From: Silurus meridionalis
Taxonomy: Eukaryota > Chordata > Actinopteri > Siluriformes > Siluridae
Assembly (NCBI RefSeq): GCF_014805685.1
Contig: NC_060885.1
Span: forward strand, 9,236,632 to 9,300,631
Direction of reading: 5' to 3'
DNA length: 64,000 nucleotides
Positions 1 to 13,647 of the stretch are shown here, one piece after another. A model generated the notes under the pieces. That model was not told the origin of the DNA and made no database searches. It saw only the letters and a list, made by a program, of their open reading frames with translations. The number at the start of each line of letters is the position of its first letter. Position 1 is the stretch's first letter. A program made the translations under genes and the position numbers.

Positions 1-21
1 CTTCTGAGATTATCCTCGTTG

Positions 22-24
<3 letters not shown>

Positions 25-93
<69 letters not shown>
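25..93. repeat. (TA)n microsatellite
   Basis: About 34 uninterrupted TA units near the left edge. Confidence 0.97.
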
Positions 94-94
<1 letters not shown>

Positions 95-2050
95 TTTATA
101 GCAGTACTGTGTAAATATTCTTCAGCAATAAAAAAAAAAAAAGATTTATTTCAAAATCTATTTTATAATAGTAATATATAGACATTGCTTACTTAATGGG
201 CTAGCACGTGAATTATAGATTTGTTTTCTTTCGCATATATTTACTGGGGTGTGAAACGGCTGGAAATAAAACATTTTTACATTGTAGTAAAAATAACATC
301 TGAGAATTATTTTCCATGCAACACCAATTTAATTTTGTACACTGATAAATTTATCCTGATGTGACTGGATTTGGCAGTAACATCATTAATAATAAACAAC
401 CAAACAGCTCCATGTGCACACTACGACCATCATGCTTCACACATGAGGTGCTGCCACCTTCATCCAAACCTAATTTTAGTCTTATTAGTCAAGAGGAATG
501 TCCCAAAACTGGTGTTGTGTTGATGTTTTCTTCTGTGTACAGAAATTGCTCTACATGATGGATGACCATTTGCCTACATGGTGGATAGTGTGATCGGTCT
601 GTTTTGGTTCAAATGCTTGAAGTATTGTCATTCAAGCCTCTATTCTGGTCTTCAGTGGTTTACTAGGTCAGGTGGCTGAGCTCATCAAAAGATTTTTATT
701 TCCTGAATAGAGCAGCATTTGCCAGAGAGCATATTTTGAAATGCATTGTTATCACTCTGATCAAATGCAGAATATATTATTTTCTTATTTACAGTATCTT
801 TTTAAAGTGCAAGTGCCAAATCTACAGTTAACAAAAGACCATTTATTTAGCAAAATGTTGCCCAAAAGCATATAAGGATAATGTAATACTTTGGAGTTTA
901 TTATTTAACTGTATAATTCTGGATAATCAGTTTTCACTTAAGTATTCCTAACTACAAGAGTAAATTTTATCAACTGACATCTCAACATATATACAGAAAA
1001 ATGACATATTACAGGAACAGAAGGCGGATTTGTTATGCTGTAGATATTTTGCTTGCATGGTTTGGCTTGACTTGTCTCCTTAGAGTAGCATAACTAATTA
1101 CCTTTATGCTGTGATGATATCTCCTTCTGGATTAATTTTTTTTCCCCTTTAGCAAAATGATATACTAAACCTGAAGTCTGTTTCTGCCAGATAAAATTAT
1201 TCCATTTTGTAATTCAATTTAACTTGGTCAAGATTTTACCTTATGTCAAAATGTATATTTTCATTTATGCCATTTAACAGATGCCCTTAGCCAGAGCAAT
1301 TTACAATTAGCTCTTAATACAAATGTCCAACAGCCTCACAATTGAGCTACCACATCCCACAAAAATGACCGCAGTAGGTTGTATTAAACTGTCAATAGCA
1401 GCAGAATTGAAATAAAGAAAATTTTCATTCACCTTACACAAGTGATAGGACATTATTATTTTATGATCATATTCTGTTTTATAGTTTGCCAGTGCAGCTT
1501 ACAGCTATTAGTTGGTGTTCTACTAGATGTGCAATAAAACACAATGTCATAATTTATTGAGTGTCTTCTACACATTCTTGCCATGACATTATTTACACAA
1601 ATGTTTCTACCTGTGCACATGCAAACTGATACACATTGTTTTGAAGTAGAAAATTAGGGCTATTACAATGATTTATTTGTTATCCATCTGTATGTGTACT
1701 AAGAATGTAACACAATGCCTTAATTTTTGACTTAAAATGGGTGTGGTCAATACCGGAAATTGTATTTTGGGCTTTTTCTTTTCTTTTTTAACCCTGTTAC
1801 TATGCACCAGGAATAAATAAAAAAAAATATATATATATTTTTATACACAAATAATAAACAAATTTCTGTCAACCTGTTTCAAAGAAACAATATCTTTCCC
1901 AAATTAAGAATTTATTTATTAATAGCTACCTAGTAATATTTTATTTGATTTGTATCAGTTCGAAGAATTCCAGAAAATGCAGAAAGGTTTGCTGAAAAGC
2001 CTATTCATATCTGTATCTGCACTCTCTTATTTATTATCTATATCAATTTG
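94..2050. other. no gene; AT-rich intergenic DNA with a SINE-tail fragment
   Basis: No coding exon is seen. At 1262-1345 the text gccatttaacagatgcccttagccagagcaattt-like (core agatgcccttagccagagc) matches the common fish SINE tail of the type agacgcccttatccagagc. A weak Tc1-like trace (catgcttcacac near 433) is not enough to call. Confidence 0.5.
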
Positions 2051-2440
2051 CTTTTATAATTCCCTCCACGCATTGGTAAAGGCAGGTACGGATGTAGGTG
2101 AGGTGAGGAGGCCTGGGGTGCAGTCAGCGTTCCAATTCATTCCAAAGTAGTTCAGTAGGGATGAGATCAGAGCTCTGTAGAAGGCCACTCAAGATCTTTC
2201 TCTTCAAACCATGTAAACCATATCTTCAAGGAGCTCGCTTTGTACACTGGGGCATTGCTATGCTTGAACAGGTTTGGGTTTCCAAGTTCGAGTGAATCCA
2301 AGATTTGATTATACCACAACCAAAGACATCCTACAATTCACTTCTATGCCTTACAGCTTTGTGGTAAAAATTTGGAAAAAAAAACCCACATATGGCAGGA
2401 AAGATCAGGTCGCCCAATACTTTTGCCAATATAATGTAAG
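2050..2440. mobile_element. non-autonomous DNA-transposon-like repeat, copy 1 (Tc1-type suspected)
   Basis: Shares phrases with 8117-8705 and 63480-63575: a strand reading ggcattgctatgcttgaaca, then gctttgtggtaaaaatttgg and cccaatacttttgccaatat. The terminal 'cacatacttttg(g)ccatat' block is a hallmark of a dispersed fish repeat. No intact ORF. Confidence 0.5.
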
Positions 2441-2963
2441 TGTGAATCATTTATGCAGTTTGGGGGAAATGTCAGACAGATGAGGCATGAATTTTGTTTT
2501 TTCATTATAAAAACATCTTCAATTTCATTAATATTATAACATTAATACACCTTAAGGATAATTCTACTGATAAATGATTAGAAGTGTGCTGTATGAGGAA
2601 TGACAGCTTATCATCTAAAACCTGATCTGCACTGTTAATTTTCCTTCACCTACTAAATATATGCATGCTGTCTCTGACAGTGTAACATTACATTCGATAA
2701 ATATTTAAACTAATGAAATGTTAATGAAATTAAAATTTTTTCTTACTGCCCTGCCAGTCAATAAAATGTATCTATTGGAAAAAAATCAGTGTAAGTTCAG
2801 ATGTGGGTAAAGTACACTCCCACACCTTTTCCACAGTTTAGCAAGAGCTGTCCAAGCCTTCTGCTCCTCTCTCGTTGTATAAGCAGGTGGCCTTATCACC
2901 CACATGACGTGTGAACACAAGCCACAAGGTTCTGAAATCCCATATGACTTTACAGCCAGGACT

Positions 2964-2964
<1 letters not shown>
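2441..2964. other. no gene; AT-rich intergenic
   Basis: No exon, RNA gene or recognised repeat seen. Confidence 0.4.
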
Positions 2965-3014
<50 letters not shown>

Positions 3015-3040
3015 CCTTTCTCTCTCCCTCTCTCTCTGTC
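2965..3040. repeat. (CT)n microsatellite
   Basis: Long CT run with a few TTTC and CCCT interruptions; followed by a short (CA)n at about 3050-3063. Confidence 0.95.
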
Positions 3041-3351
3041 TGTCTTACACACAAACACACACACTTTTCACAAGTTCTACAGGTCATAGAACAGGTGCTT
3101 CATCTGAGTGTATGCTGGACATCACAGCCAGTTCCAGAAACATTCTCTGCAAAGTTGTATTTTGCAGGATTTCTATATAAAATTGTAATAACACAGTCTT
3201 AAGCATTGTATAGATGTTTTTATACAGTGTATCATGTAATGCATTGAATGCACAATAACTGAAGCAGGTGCAAGTGGGATACAGGCAAACTCATAAATAT
3301 TAACCAGGCTATGGTCAGGCAATTAGAAAATATGTGAACAGTTCCAGGCAA

Positions 3352-3352
<1 letters not shown>

Positions 3353-3421
<69 letters not shown>
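3353..3421. repeat. (TA)n microsatellite abutting a Tc1 element
   Basis: About 34 TA units that run directly into the left inverted repeat of the Tc1 copy starting near 3421. Confidence 0.95.
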
Positions 3422-3424
<3 letters not shown>

Positions 3425-4622
3425 CAGTAATTCAGCTCAAATTGTGAAACTCGTGTATTAAATAAATTTAGGGCACACAGACTGAAGTAGTTTAGGTCTT
3501 TGGTTCTTTTAATTGTGATTTTGGTTCACATTTAACAAAAACCCACCAATTCTCTAATTCTAAATTCTAAATCTCGAAAAATTTGAATATGGTGACATGC
3601 CAATCAGGTAATCAATACAATCATGGGGAAGACTGCTGATCTGACAGTTGTCCAGAAGACAATCATTGACACCCTTCACAAGGAGGGTAAGCCACAAACG
3701 TTCATTGCCAAAAGAAGCTGGCTGTTCCCAGAGTGCTGTGTTCAAGCATGTTAGCAGAAAGTTGAGTGGAAGGAAAAATTGTGGAATAAAAAGATGCACA
3801 AGCAACCGAGAGAACCGCAGCTTTGAAAGGCTTGTCAAGCAAAATCGATTCAAGAAATTAGGTGAACTTCACAAGGAATGGACTGAGGCTGGTGTCAATG
3901 CATTACGAGCCACCACACACAGACGCGTCAAGGAATTTGGCTAGAGTTGTCGTATTCCTCTTGTTAATCCACTCCTGAACCACAGACAACATCAGAGGCG
4001 TCTTACATGGGCTAAAGAGAAAAAGAACTGGACTGTTGCCCAGTAGTCCTAAGTCCTCTTTTCAGATGAGAGCAAGTTTTGTATTTCATTTGGAAGGTCC
4101 TAGAGTCTGGAGGACGAGTGGAGAAACTCATAGCCCAAGTTTCTTGAAGTCCAGTGTTAAGTTTCCACAGTCTGTGATGATTTGGGTGCAATGTCATCTG
4201 CTGGTGTTGGTCCACTGTGTTTTTTGAAAACCAAAGTCACTGCACCCATTTACCAAGAAACTTTAGAGCACTTCATGCTTAAAGTTAGTTAAATGACCAT
4301 GGTGTTGGTGTGCTTGACTGGCCACTCTAACTCACCAGACCCAAAGCTATAGAGAATCTATGGCATATTGTCAAGAGGACAATGAGAAACAAGAGACAAA
4401 AAAAGGCAATTGTGCTAAAGGCCACTGTCAAAGAAACCTGGGCCTTCATACCACCTAAGCAGTGCCACAGACTGATCACCTCAATGCCACGCCGAATTGA
4501 GGCAGTAATTAAAGCAAAAGGAGTTCCTAGCAAGTATTAAATACATTAAAAGAACATACTTTCCAGAAGACTAAATTTTTTTTGTTTTTATTGGTCTTAT
4601 GAAGTATTAAAATTTTTTGAGA
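3421..4622 (+). mobile_element. Tc1-like element, degenerate, transposase on plus
   Basis: Left end reads atttcagtaattcagctcaa. The transposase relic starts at 3623 (ATGGGGAAGACTGCTGAT; MGKTADLTVVQKTIIDTLHK). A frame shift near 3706 is followed by KEAGCSQSAV. DNA-binding and catalytic parts can be followed (FSDESKFCI near 4060; IENLW near 4350). The end is CHRLITSMPRRIEAVIKAKG with a stop near 4540. An internal deletion near 4279 removes the segment with the second catalytic Asp. The right inverted repeat is cut at about 4622 by the next Tc1 copy. Non-functional. Confidence 0.85.
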
Positions 4623-5610
4623 ACTCCATGGCAAAGAACTATCTGATGATTTGAGAATTAGAATTGTTGCTCTCTACAAAGATAAAAATATACCATAACA
4701 CCATAAACCTGAGTTACAGTACAGTGACCAGGCTCATACAGAGGCTTTCCAAGATTCCAAGATGGGTTTCACTCGGAATAGGCCTCGCAAGGGTCCATCA
4801 AAGAAGTTGAGTACTTGTGCTGTGCATCAGATGCAGAAGCTGCTTCAAAAAAAACAGATGCATGAGTGCTACAGCATGGCTTGAGAATTTGTATGGCCAG
4901 TGCTACGACCATACCACTGCAACTAATCAGTTTACATGGCCATCGTCCCAAAAGGAAGCCACTTCTGAAGGTGGCTTACAATAGTTTGCCGAAGACGACC
5001 TGTCTTACAGCATAAATTACTGGAACCATGTCCTGTGGTCTAATGAGACTAAGATAAACTTGTTTGGCTCAGACGGTGTCCAGCATGTGTGACAACACCC
5101 TGGTGAGGAGTACCAAGAACATTTTTTTTGCCTACAGTCAAGCTGCTTGTATTGGGAGCTGTGGTTCTTTGTGGGAAACAAGGATTCCAACAAGTTCTGT
5201 GACAATCTTAAGCAGAACATGATATCCTCCCTTCAAATACTGGGCCGAACAGCAGTTTTCCAACATAACGGCCCACAAACACATCGCCAAGATGACAACT
5301 GCCTTGCTGAGGAAGCATGAAGGTGAAGATGATGGAGTGAATATGTCTCCAGACCTTAACACTTTTGAGTACCTGTAGGGCATCCTCAAGGGGAAGGTGG
5401 AGAAGTGCCATGTGTCTAACATTCAGCAGCTTTGTGATGTCAATTTCGAGGAATGGAAGTGGATCCCAGCAACAACCTGTGCAGCTCTGGTAAATTCCAT
5501 GCCCAGGAGAATTAAGGCAGTGCTAGATAACAATGGTGCTCACAAAAAAATTGACTTAGGGTGTACTCACATTTGTTGCCAGATAGAAATCGCTGGAAGA
5601 AAGAAAGTCG
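4623..5610 (+). mobile_element. second Tc1-like element, heavily decayed, transposase on plus
   Basis: Starts catggcaaagaactatctga and can be followed as KELSDDLRIRIVALYKD, then a decayed middle (attactggaaccatgtcctg, tctaatgagactaagataaa = W-S-N-E-T-K), NTGPNSSF, HLKRK-like and NSMPRRIKAVLDNNGAHKK. It ends near gggtgtactcacatttgttg. Many stops and frame shifts are present. A different Tc1 subfamily from the adjacent 3421-4622 copy. Confidence 0.8.
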
Positions 5611-6447
5611 GGCAAAAGTTCACCAAGCAGAGCTCCTTTATTTACCTTTATTTTCACCCCTGCACTTTCCTATTCAGTACTTACCCCTGGGCTCACCCAC
5701 AGTCTCACAGTTTCCACTTGATGTTCACCGGCGTGATGTGTCTCTCCTCTTTATTGGCTTTGCCGGACTGAAACAGAGCACACCAATTAGTCTCATTAGC
5801 TGCAGGTGTTTCTTACTGCTTGTTCTGTCTGGCTCTGCCCTCCACTCATGCACCGATGGCACATATGTATATATAATTACAGTATACAGTATATTGTCTG
5901 ACCCAGCATTGTCATTATGTTATTCTGACATGCACTGACTTACAAACACCTGTGAGACCTTTGGAACATTGCCAACTCACACATCAACACATATAGCTGA
6001 CAGTGCAGAAAGAAAGGCAATAAGCCTCAGGCTACACAGGGCTGAAAAATGCCATGTACACACCATCAGAGTCACAGTAAACATCTTTATATTTTAGTGT
6101 TGAGGGAAATGTGCTCCATGTTGTAAGGTTCTGACTGAATTCACTTTAAATTAAATATCTCAATTTAATTAAATTATTGAAATGCTAGTTTATAAAACAC
6201 TACCACCCTGTTGCTACACTTTCTGACTGCTTTTGTTTTTTGTTTTTTTTTACACCAATATAGGTTGCTATTATGAAGGTTGTTAATGTAAACTTGTGCT
6301 ATTTAAGAACCTCCACAATACAAAAATCTATACATATCTGATCCTATTTGGTGCAATCAGACTCACATTAAAAAAATTATTCAGAATCACTGCTGGTGTT
6401 CGCTGTTGATTTACCAGGAATTAAGCTGACAATGAGAAATGAGGAAC
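5611..6447. other. no gene; intergenic
   Basis: Open stretches at 5561-5938 have no recognisable domain and overlap the decayed Tc1 end. Nothing else was recognised. Confidence 0.4.
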
Positions 6448-6510
6448 TACAGTACAGACCAACAGTTTGGACACACCTTGTGTGTCCAATCTTTTGGTCT
6501 GTACTGTATA
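6448..6510. repeat. two Tc1-family terminal repeats fused head to head (hairpin)
   Basis: tacagtacagaccaacag... is followed at once by its inverted partner ...cttttggtctgtactgta, with no internal sequence. The arms belong to the same terminal repeat as the elements at 6522, 42061 and 46504. Confidence 0.75.
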
Positions 6511-6521
6511 TATATTATATA

Positions 6522-6957
6522 TACAGTACAGACCAAAAGTTTGGACACACCTGCTCATTCAAAGAGTTTTCTTTATTTTCATGACTATGAAAATTGTAGA
6601 TTCACACTGAAGGCATCAAAACTATGAATTAACACATGTGGAATTATATACATAACAAAAAAGTGAACTGAAAATATGTCATATTGTAGGATCTTCAAAA
6701 TAGGCATTTCAAGAGAATGCCAAGAGTGTGCAAAGCAGTAATCTAAGCAAAAGGTGGCTACTTTGAAGAACCTACAATATGACATATTTTCAGTTGTTTC
6801 ACACTTTTTTGTTATGTATATAATTCCATATATAATTCCACATGTGTTAATTCATAGTTTTGATGCCTTCAGTGTGACTCTACAATTTTCATAGTCATGA
6901 AAATAAAGAAAACTCTTTGAATGAGAAGGTGTGTCCGAATTTTTGGTCTGTACTGTA
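6522..6957. mobile_element. internally deleted Tc1 derivative (long inverted repeats, no transposase)
   Basis: Both ends are tacagtacagaccaaaagtt (and complement), with about 180-base inverted repeats. These share gagttttctttattttcatg and atgaattaacacatgtggaa with the fuller copy at 46504-47924. The middle keeps only the transposase tail region (gccaagagtgtgcaaagcag). Confidence 0.85.
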
Positions 6958-7580
6958 TATTAATCATGATAAATCTCCTGATCGATACAGTTAAATTGGT
7001 TTAAGTGTGAAATGCTTGCAGTTTAAGGGGATGTTAGACAGAGACAGAGACATTTTAAAAACATCTTCAACCCTATTTGTAACATTACGATAAAATACCT
7101 TATTCACTGAATTCTACTGAAAATTACACATCTGATGGAATTTACTACTCAAATTCCATTATATATTATCTTTGCTACCTGGCCAATAAAAATACAGAAG
7201 ATTTCATAATATTATATATGGCATGTCTGTAACTATATCAGTCTTAAAAATGTAAACACTATATACAATAACAGGGCACTGTTATAGACATGGTGTGGAC
7301 TGTAACAAAGAATTTCTACTTAAACAATGTAGTTAAGAAACTTTTTTCAAGTATCTGTGTCTTTTTTTCTTTGTTTTTACTCCACTACTTTGCAGAAAAA
7401 CACTCATAAACCTTTTGCAGACCACAGCTGTAACCCTTCAGTTATTGCGAGAGTTGCTACAGAGTAAGGATGCTCTCACTGTCTGTGTTCACAATAAAGT
7501 CAAATTTTTGCAATAGCTGGTTACACTGAAACCATTCTAACACTTAATACACACTAAGTCTGTCTGTGTGTTACATGGCA
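6958..7580. other. no gene; AT-rich intergenic
   Basis: Nothing recognised. Confidence 0.4.
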
Positions 7581-7705
7581 GGTGGTAGCTCAGTGGTCAA
7601 AGCATTGGACCTTGGATTTCAAGATCATGAGTTCAAATTCCTTGAGCAAGGTCCTCAATGGTTAATTTGAAATTCGCTCTGGATAAGGCTGTCTGCCAAA
7701 TAGCT
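7581..7705 (+). repeat. tRNA-derived SINE, degenerate
   Basis: Box-A-like ggtggtagctcagtggtcaa and box-B-like gagttcaaattcc are spaced as in a tRNA-derived head. A tail segment follows (gctctggataaggctgtctg). The minus-oriented repeat at 13399-13517 is the same family. Confidence 0.7.
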
Positions 7706-8116
7706 TAAACGTACACATGGCAACCACTATAGTTTCTTTAGAACCCATTTTCTTTAAGCAAAGAAATATCGTTTACTTAATATTATACTATTTTTTTTAG
7801 AAGAGGTCAGCAGCCCGTTTCTAAACTAAACTCATTTTAAAGGTTGGAAAACCCTGCTTTATAACATTGTTGTATAAAAACAGTATCAGGCTTGCACAGA
7901 AGTGATTTGACACTTTAGTGTGATAGTGCTGAAATATAAATACCATTGTTCTGTTTTCACATGTTTACGTATAAGCAGGAATCCATGACCTCATTTAATC
8001 TTTGTTTAAAAGCTATAATCTAGGATCTGGTTTGTGGCCACAGTTGATATTAACAAAGGGCATCTAATGAAGAACTTCCAAAGTATTCATCTTATATATT
8101 TTCAACATACATTTGA
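7706..8116. other. no gene; AT-rich intergenic
   Basis: Nothing recognised. Confidence 0.4.
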
Positions 8117-8705
8117 TGTCCAAAAGTATGTAGACTCCCTATAATCAAATACATAGATGTTTTTTTGAAAACACTGGTCTTCATTCATCTTTTAAAGGCT
8201 TTTTACTAGATACTGAAGCACGGCTGTGGCAATTTCACCATTAGTGAGGATGGGTACTGATGTCAGAGGAGGAAGCCTGGCACACAGATGGCATTCCAGT
8301 ACATCCCAAAAGTGTTAATTGGGGTTACAGTGCAGGCTATTCCAGTTCTTTTCTTCACTCCAAATTGGCTGATGCTTTTAAGAGTTTTTCAAGCCACCAC
8401 TGGCTTGCCCTTTGGGGATAAACGTACAATTATAAGAAACAAACTTATAGGCACTAAACTTATACACTCTTTTTTTTCCCTTTATCACCGTAAATCTGCT
8501 TTGAGACAATTTCCATTGTTAAAATCCCCATACATATAAAAATTGAATTGAATTTTATGTAGCTCGCTTGGTGCAGAGGCAGAAAATCTTAATGCTAAAG
8601 CATACTAAAACATTCTACACAATTTAACGCTTCTTACTTTATTAAAAAGCCCACATATTGGTGTGATGACCTTGTGTCCACATACTTTTGCCCATATTGT
8701 TTATT
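8117..8705. mobile_element. non-autonomous DNA-transposon-like repeat, copy 2, with an inserted repeat tail
   Basis: Left end gtccaaaagtatgtagactc and right end gtgtccacatacttttgccc are imperfect inverted repeats. The internal text (gatgtcagaggaggaagcctggcacac; aattggggttacagtgcagg) matches copy 1 at 2050-2440. At 8485-8550 the element is interrupted by the tail of another dispersed repeat (gctttgagacaatttccatt ... attgaattgaat). Confidence 0.6.
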
Positions 8706-9476
8706 TGTCAAAGAAAAATATTCAGATGTGGACTCCTGAGGTGAAATTGCTGAATTGAGGCTTATATATCGAGCTCAGTCAAATAAATCATTTCAATACA
8801 TTTCCTAATATATTTCTTCTCTAAATCTTAGTCTAGATGTATGCTTTTGGATGTCAAAGTTGTTAGCACTTTTATTATTCCCCCGGAAAAGTCTGGTTTT
8901 GAAAACCATTGGTGCATAGAGATGTGCTTTTCTCTCTTTGGCTTATTCCCTCAGTTTCAGACAGCACAAATTTCTAGCATCAACGGCGAGATTTCCCAAA
9001 GCTTACAAATTGCTGCTGTCAGACACACAAAAAACTCATTTCTGTCCTGCAGAGTTTTTTTTTTATTTTTTTTATTTTTTATCTTTGCATAAATTGAAAG
9101 CTGACTCTGGCTTGTAAGTGGTGTGATTTGGCACCTGCAGAGCCCAACATGAATAAGTTTCTTTTCTTCTCATAAAGAAACAGGGACATTTATTGCAAAT
9201 AATATACTCCCATTACTTTTAATAAAAGCTTCTGTAAAAAGTAAACTTTAAAAAGTATTATACATATGTCTGGTTTAGATTATTTTAGTAACTGCTGAGC
9301 TTTGTGTAACAAACAAAGAGAATGGTTATAGATTAAATGGAGCTGTAAATGATTTGGAATGAGGTTTTTGCTTGTTTAAGGTAGTGTATTATGAATTGTT
9401 AAAGGAAAATCTGCTAAAAAATGTTTTTTAATGGATTTAATTTGTTTTATCCCAGGGCTTCACTATTAGATGTATA
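8706..9476. other. no gene; intergenic
   Basis: An open stretch at 8841-9092 shows no domain and ends in poly-T. Nothing else recognised. Confidence 0.4.
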
Positions 9477-9590
9477 TACAGTAATCCCTCCCCCACATCA
9501 CGGTTCAGCTTTCGCAGTCTCACTGTAATGCGGGTTTTTACATTGAACATGTTTTGCTGTATCACGGGATTTTGCGGTATATAGGCATTG
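9477..9590 (+). repeat. terminal segment of a DNA transposon (copy of the repeat at 43664-43813)
   Basis: tacagtaatccctcccccac, ttcgcagtctcactgtaatg and ttttgcggtatata match the minus-strand repeat at 43813-43664. The cagtaatccctcgc-type end is typical of pogo/Tigger-like TIRs (inference). The rest of the element is replaced by a GC-rich minisatellite. Confidence 0.55.
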
Positions 9591-10044
9591 CTCGGCCTTT
9601 GAACTCCACCGTGGGCGTCACTCGGCTTTTGCTCTCCACCGAGGGCATCTCTCTGCCTCCGATCTCCGCCCAGGGGATCGTCCAGCCTGGAATCTTTGCC
9701 GAAGGCATGGCTCGTCCTCTGATCTCCGAAAGGGACGTCAGTCTGCCTCTGAACTCCGCCGGGGATGTCGGTCCACCTCTGAACTCCACCGAGGTCGTCG
9801 CTCCGCCTCTAAACTCCGCCAAGGGCGTCACTCAGCCACTGATCTCGACCGAGGATGTTGCTCCGCCTCTGATCTCCGCTGAGGATGTCGCTCCGCTTCT
9901 GAACTCCGCCGAGGGTGTCGCTCAGCCTCTGACATCCGCCAAAGGCATCGCTCAGCCTCCGGTCTCCGCCGAGGGGGTCGCTCAGCCTTGGGTCTCCGCC
10001 AAGGGGGTCGCTCAGGCTCAGGTCTTCGCCAAGAGCGTCGCACC
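9590..10044. repeat. 30-bp minisatellite (about 15 units), GC-rich, open in several frames
   Basis: Tandem units of the type ctgaactccgccgagggcgt plus cgctcagcct recur every 30 bases with about 70-90 percent identity. Because 30 is divisible by 3, the plus strand reads as a 10-residue repeat (SAEGVAQPLI-type) over about 160 codons. Two minus frames are also open. It is far richer in GC than its surroundings and lies between a transposon end and a mariner relic. It could be a piece of a mobile-element gene or a pure satellite. There is no evidence of expression. Confidence 0.8.
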
Positions 10045-10049
10045 CTGGA

Positions 10050-10610
10050 GGGTGGGGTAATGTCAGGGATCCACCTGCCCCCGTTTACAAGAAAGTACTT
10101 TATTTATCTACGGTTGCATACTGTCACCTTTAAAATGGTCCCCTTGAACAGAAATACGGTGCTCGCAGCATTGCTACCATTTTTTTAATGTGCCCTGGAA
10201 GTCTTCTATTTAAAGCTTGTCAAGCACCTGCTGCGATTCATGCTGGATCTCCGCAGTGGTTTCAAAATGGCGACCTTTGAGCCGGATCTTCATCTTTGGG
10301 AAGAGGGCGAAGTACGCAGGAGCTAAATCTGGCGAGTAGGGTGGGTGAGGAAGTGAGATCATGTGGCTTGTTCTCCGACGATCATCACACACAAGTTGCC
10401 AAATGGTTTTGACATTGAGGTTGAGCTCTTTGAAGGTCTTCCTGGTCTCTCATCATATTCCAGTGATGTTCTTCCACTCTTGAAGTGTGTATGTGCCACT
10501 TAAAACACTTCAAACGACCGCATCGGCTTATTTTTTTGTCAAGCGTTTTTGTGGCAGGTTTTCCCAGTTTCATGCATAATTGTGAAATCGCAGAGGTGAT
10601 CAAAATAGCA
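10050..10610 (-). mobile_element. mariner (DD34D) element, internally deleted transposase on minus
   Basis: Minus-strand N-terminal pieces (CMKLGKPATKTL, HFKSGRTSLEYDERPGRPS) are followed, after an internal deletion, by SLPHPPYSPDLAPAYFALFP and KMKIRLKGRHFETTAEIQ. The last mariner block is WQQCCEHRISVQGDHFKGD. The third catalytic Asp of the family (LAPxD) is Tyr here (LAPAY). Frame changes separate the blocks. Dead copy. Confidence 0.75.
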
Positions 10611-12548
<1,938 letters not shown>

Positions 12549-12965
12549 ATGATACCGGTATTCCTCTACTTATGGAGATATATTACGATGGCCTCATCGT
12601 AAGTCAAGAATTTCATAAGACCAAGATGGTGCGATGACTGTGACCGTCTTTCCTTCTTTTTTCACTACAAGCAGGAGACATACTTGGGCACTTGGATAAC
12701 ATGCTTTTATCACAAAAATTGTTGTTTGAAATAATTTGAAATAAAAACAAATATTACACACTGAGACAACTTTACTCCATCGACTGCTAGCAAGATTGAG
12801 GCATCTCACAGGGTGAGAGATAAGCTCATCCCAGCTGCGCGTTGGATGTATCCTACATCGCACGCTGCTGCCTGTGCCCATATCATCATCGTAAGATAGA
12901 AAAATTGTAAGACGAACCAAAATCTTGGCTGTGCAATAACATGCTAACTTGGGACTTTTTAACAA
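12549..12965. mobile_element. probable MITE of a mariner/Tc-type family
   Basis: Left end ggtattcctctacttatgga and tacgatggcctcatcgtaag; right part catcgtaagatagaaaaatt gives a partly inverted arrangement. This is the style of short elements with ends like the one at 50410. No ORF with a domain. Boundaries approximate. Confidence 0.4.
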
Positions 12966-13398
12966 TTTGCCACCAGAGGACGCTCTTGTGAATGCCCATC
13001 ATTTGTTACCATTAATAAATGTAACTGTCGTTGCTTTTCTTCTATTTTCCTGTATGACCCTTGTTTTTCTAGTTACTTCTGTCTGGATGTCGCTTTGATT
13101 TTGGTAATATTGCACTCTAGTATGTATTGATCATAGCGTGACCTGACTATGCATTCATGGATTTCCCATTTGAACTTGTTTGCCCTGTGATCTATATGTG
13201 TTTCTATAACAGATTTTCTAGTCCACTAATTTAATTGGGGTGGCATGACAATGGCATTCTTTAAACAACACTGAGATGTTTTTTACTTTGTATATAACTC
13301 TGTTTGTCTGTGATCTTTACATCTAATGCTATATCCTGTTTGAAACTGTTTCTACAATAATGTTAGCATTATATACAGCATACATCTGCACAGCTATT
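12966..13398. other. no gene; intergenic
   Basis: Nothing recognised. Confidence 0.4.
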
Positions 13399-13517
13399 GG
13401 GTTAAAGGCCTTGCTTAGGTACCCAGGAGCAGTAGATTTGTGTGGCTGGGATTTAAACTCATGACTTTCAGATCCAAAGTCCAATGCATTAATCACAAAG
13501 CTACCACCACCCGCCTA
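13399..13517 (-). repeat. tRNA-derived SINE, minus orientation
   Basis: The minus strand reads gcgggtggtggtagctttgt, then cattggactttggatctgaa and a box-B-like gagtttaaatccc. It ends with the gccttgcttaggta-type tail. Same family as 7581-7705. Confidence 0.7.
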
Positions 13518-13647
13518 GCGACGTTGTCAGTAGACATGGCAAATTATACTTTTTGGAAATAGATCTGTTGGCTCATTGGATTATAAGGAATTCTATTTAA
13601 AATAGCAAAACGATCTGAAACATGAAGAAAACTCAAACAGAAAAAAG

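Noticed and set aside
9554..10060. Plus-strand ORF of about 168 codons as a protein gene
   Set aside because: It is created by a 30-bp minisatellite. There is no start context, splice signal or domain, and opposite frames are open too.
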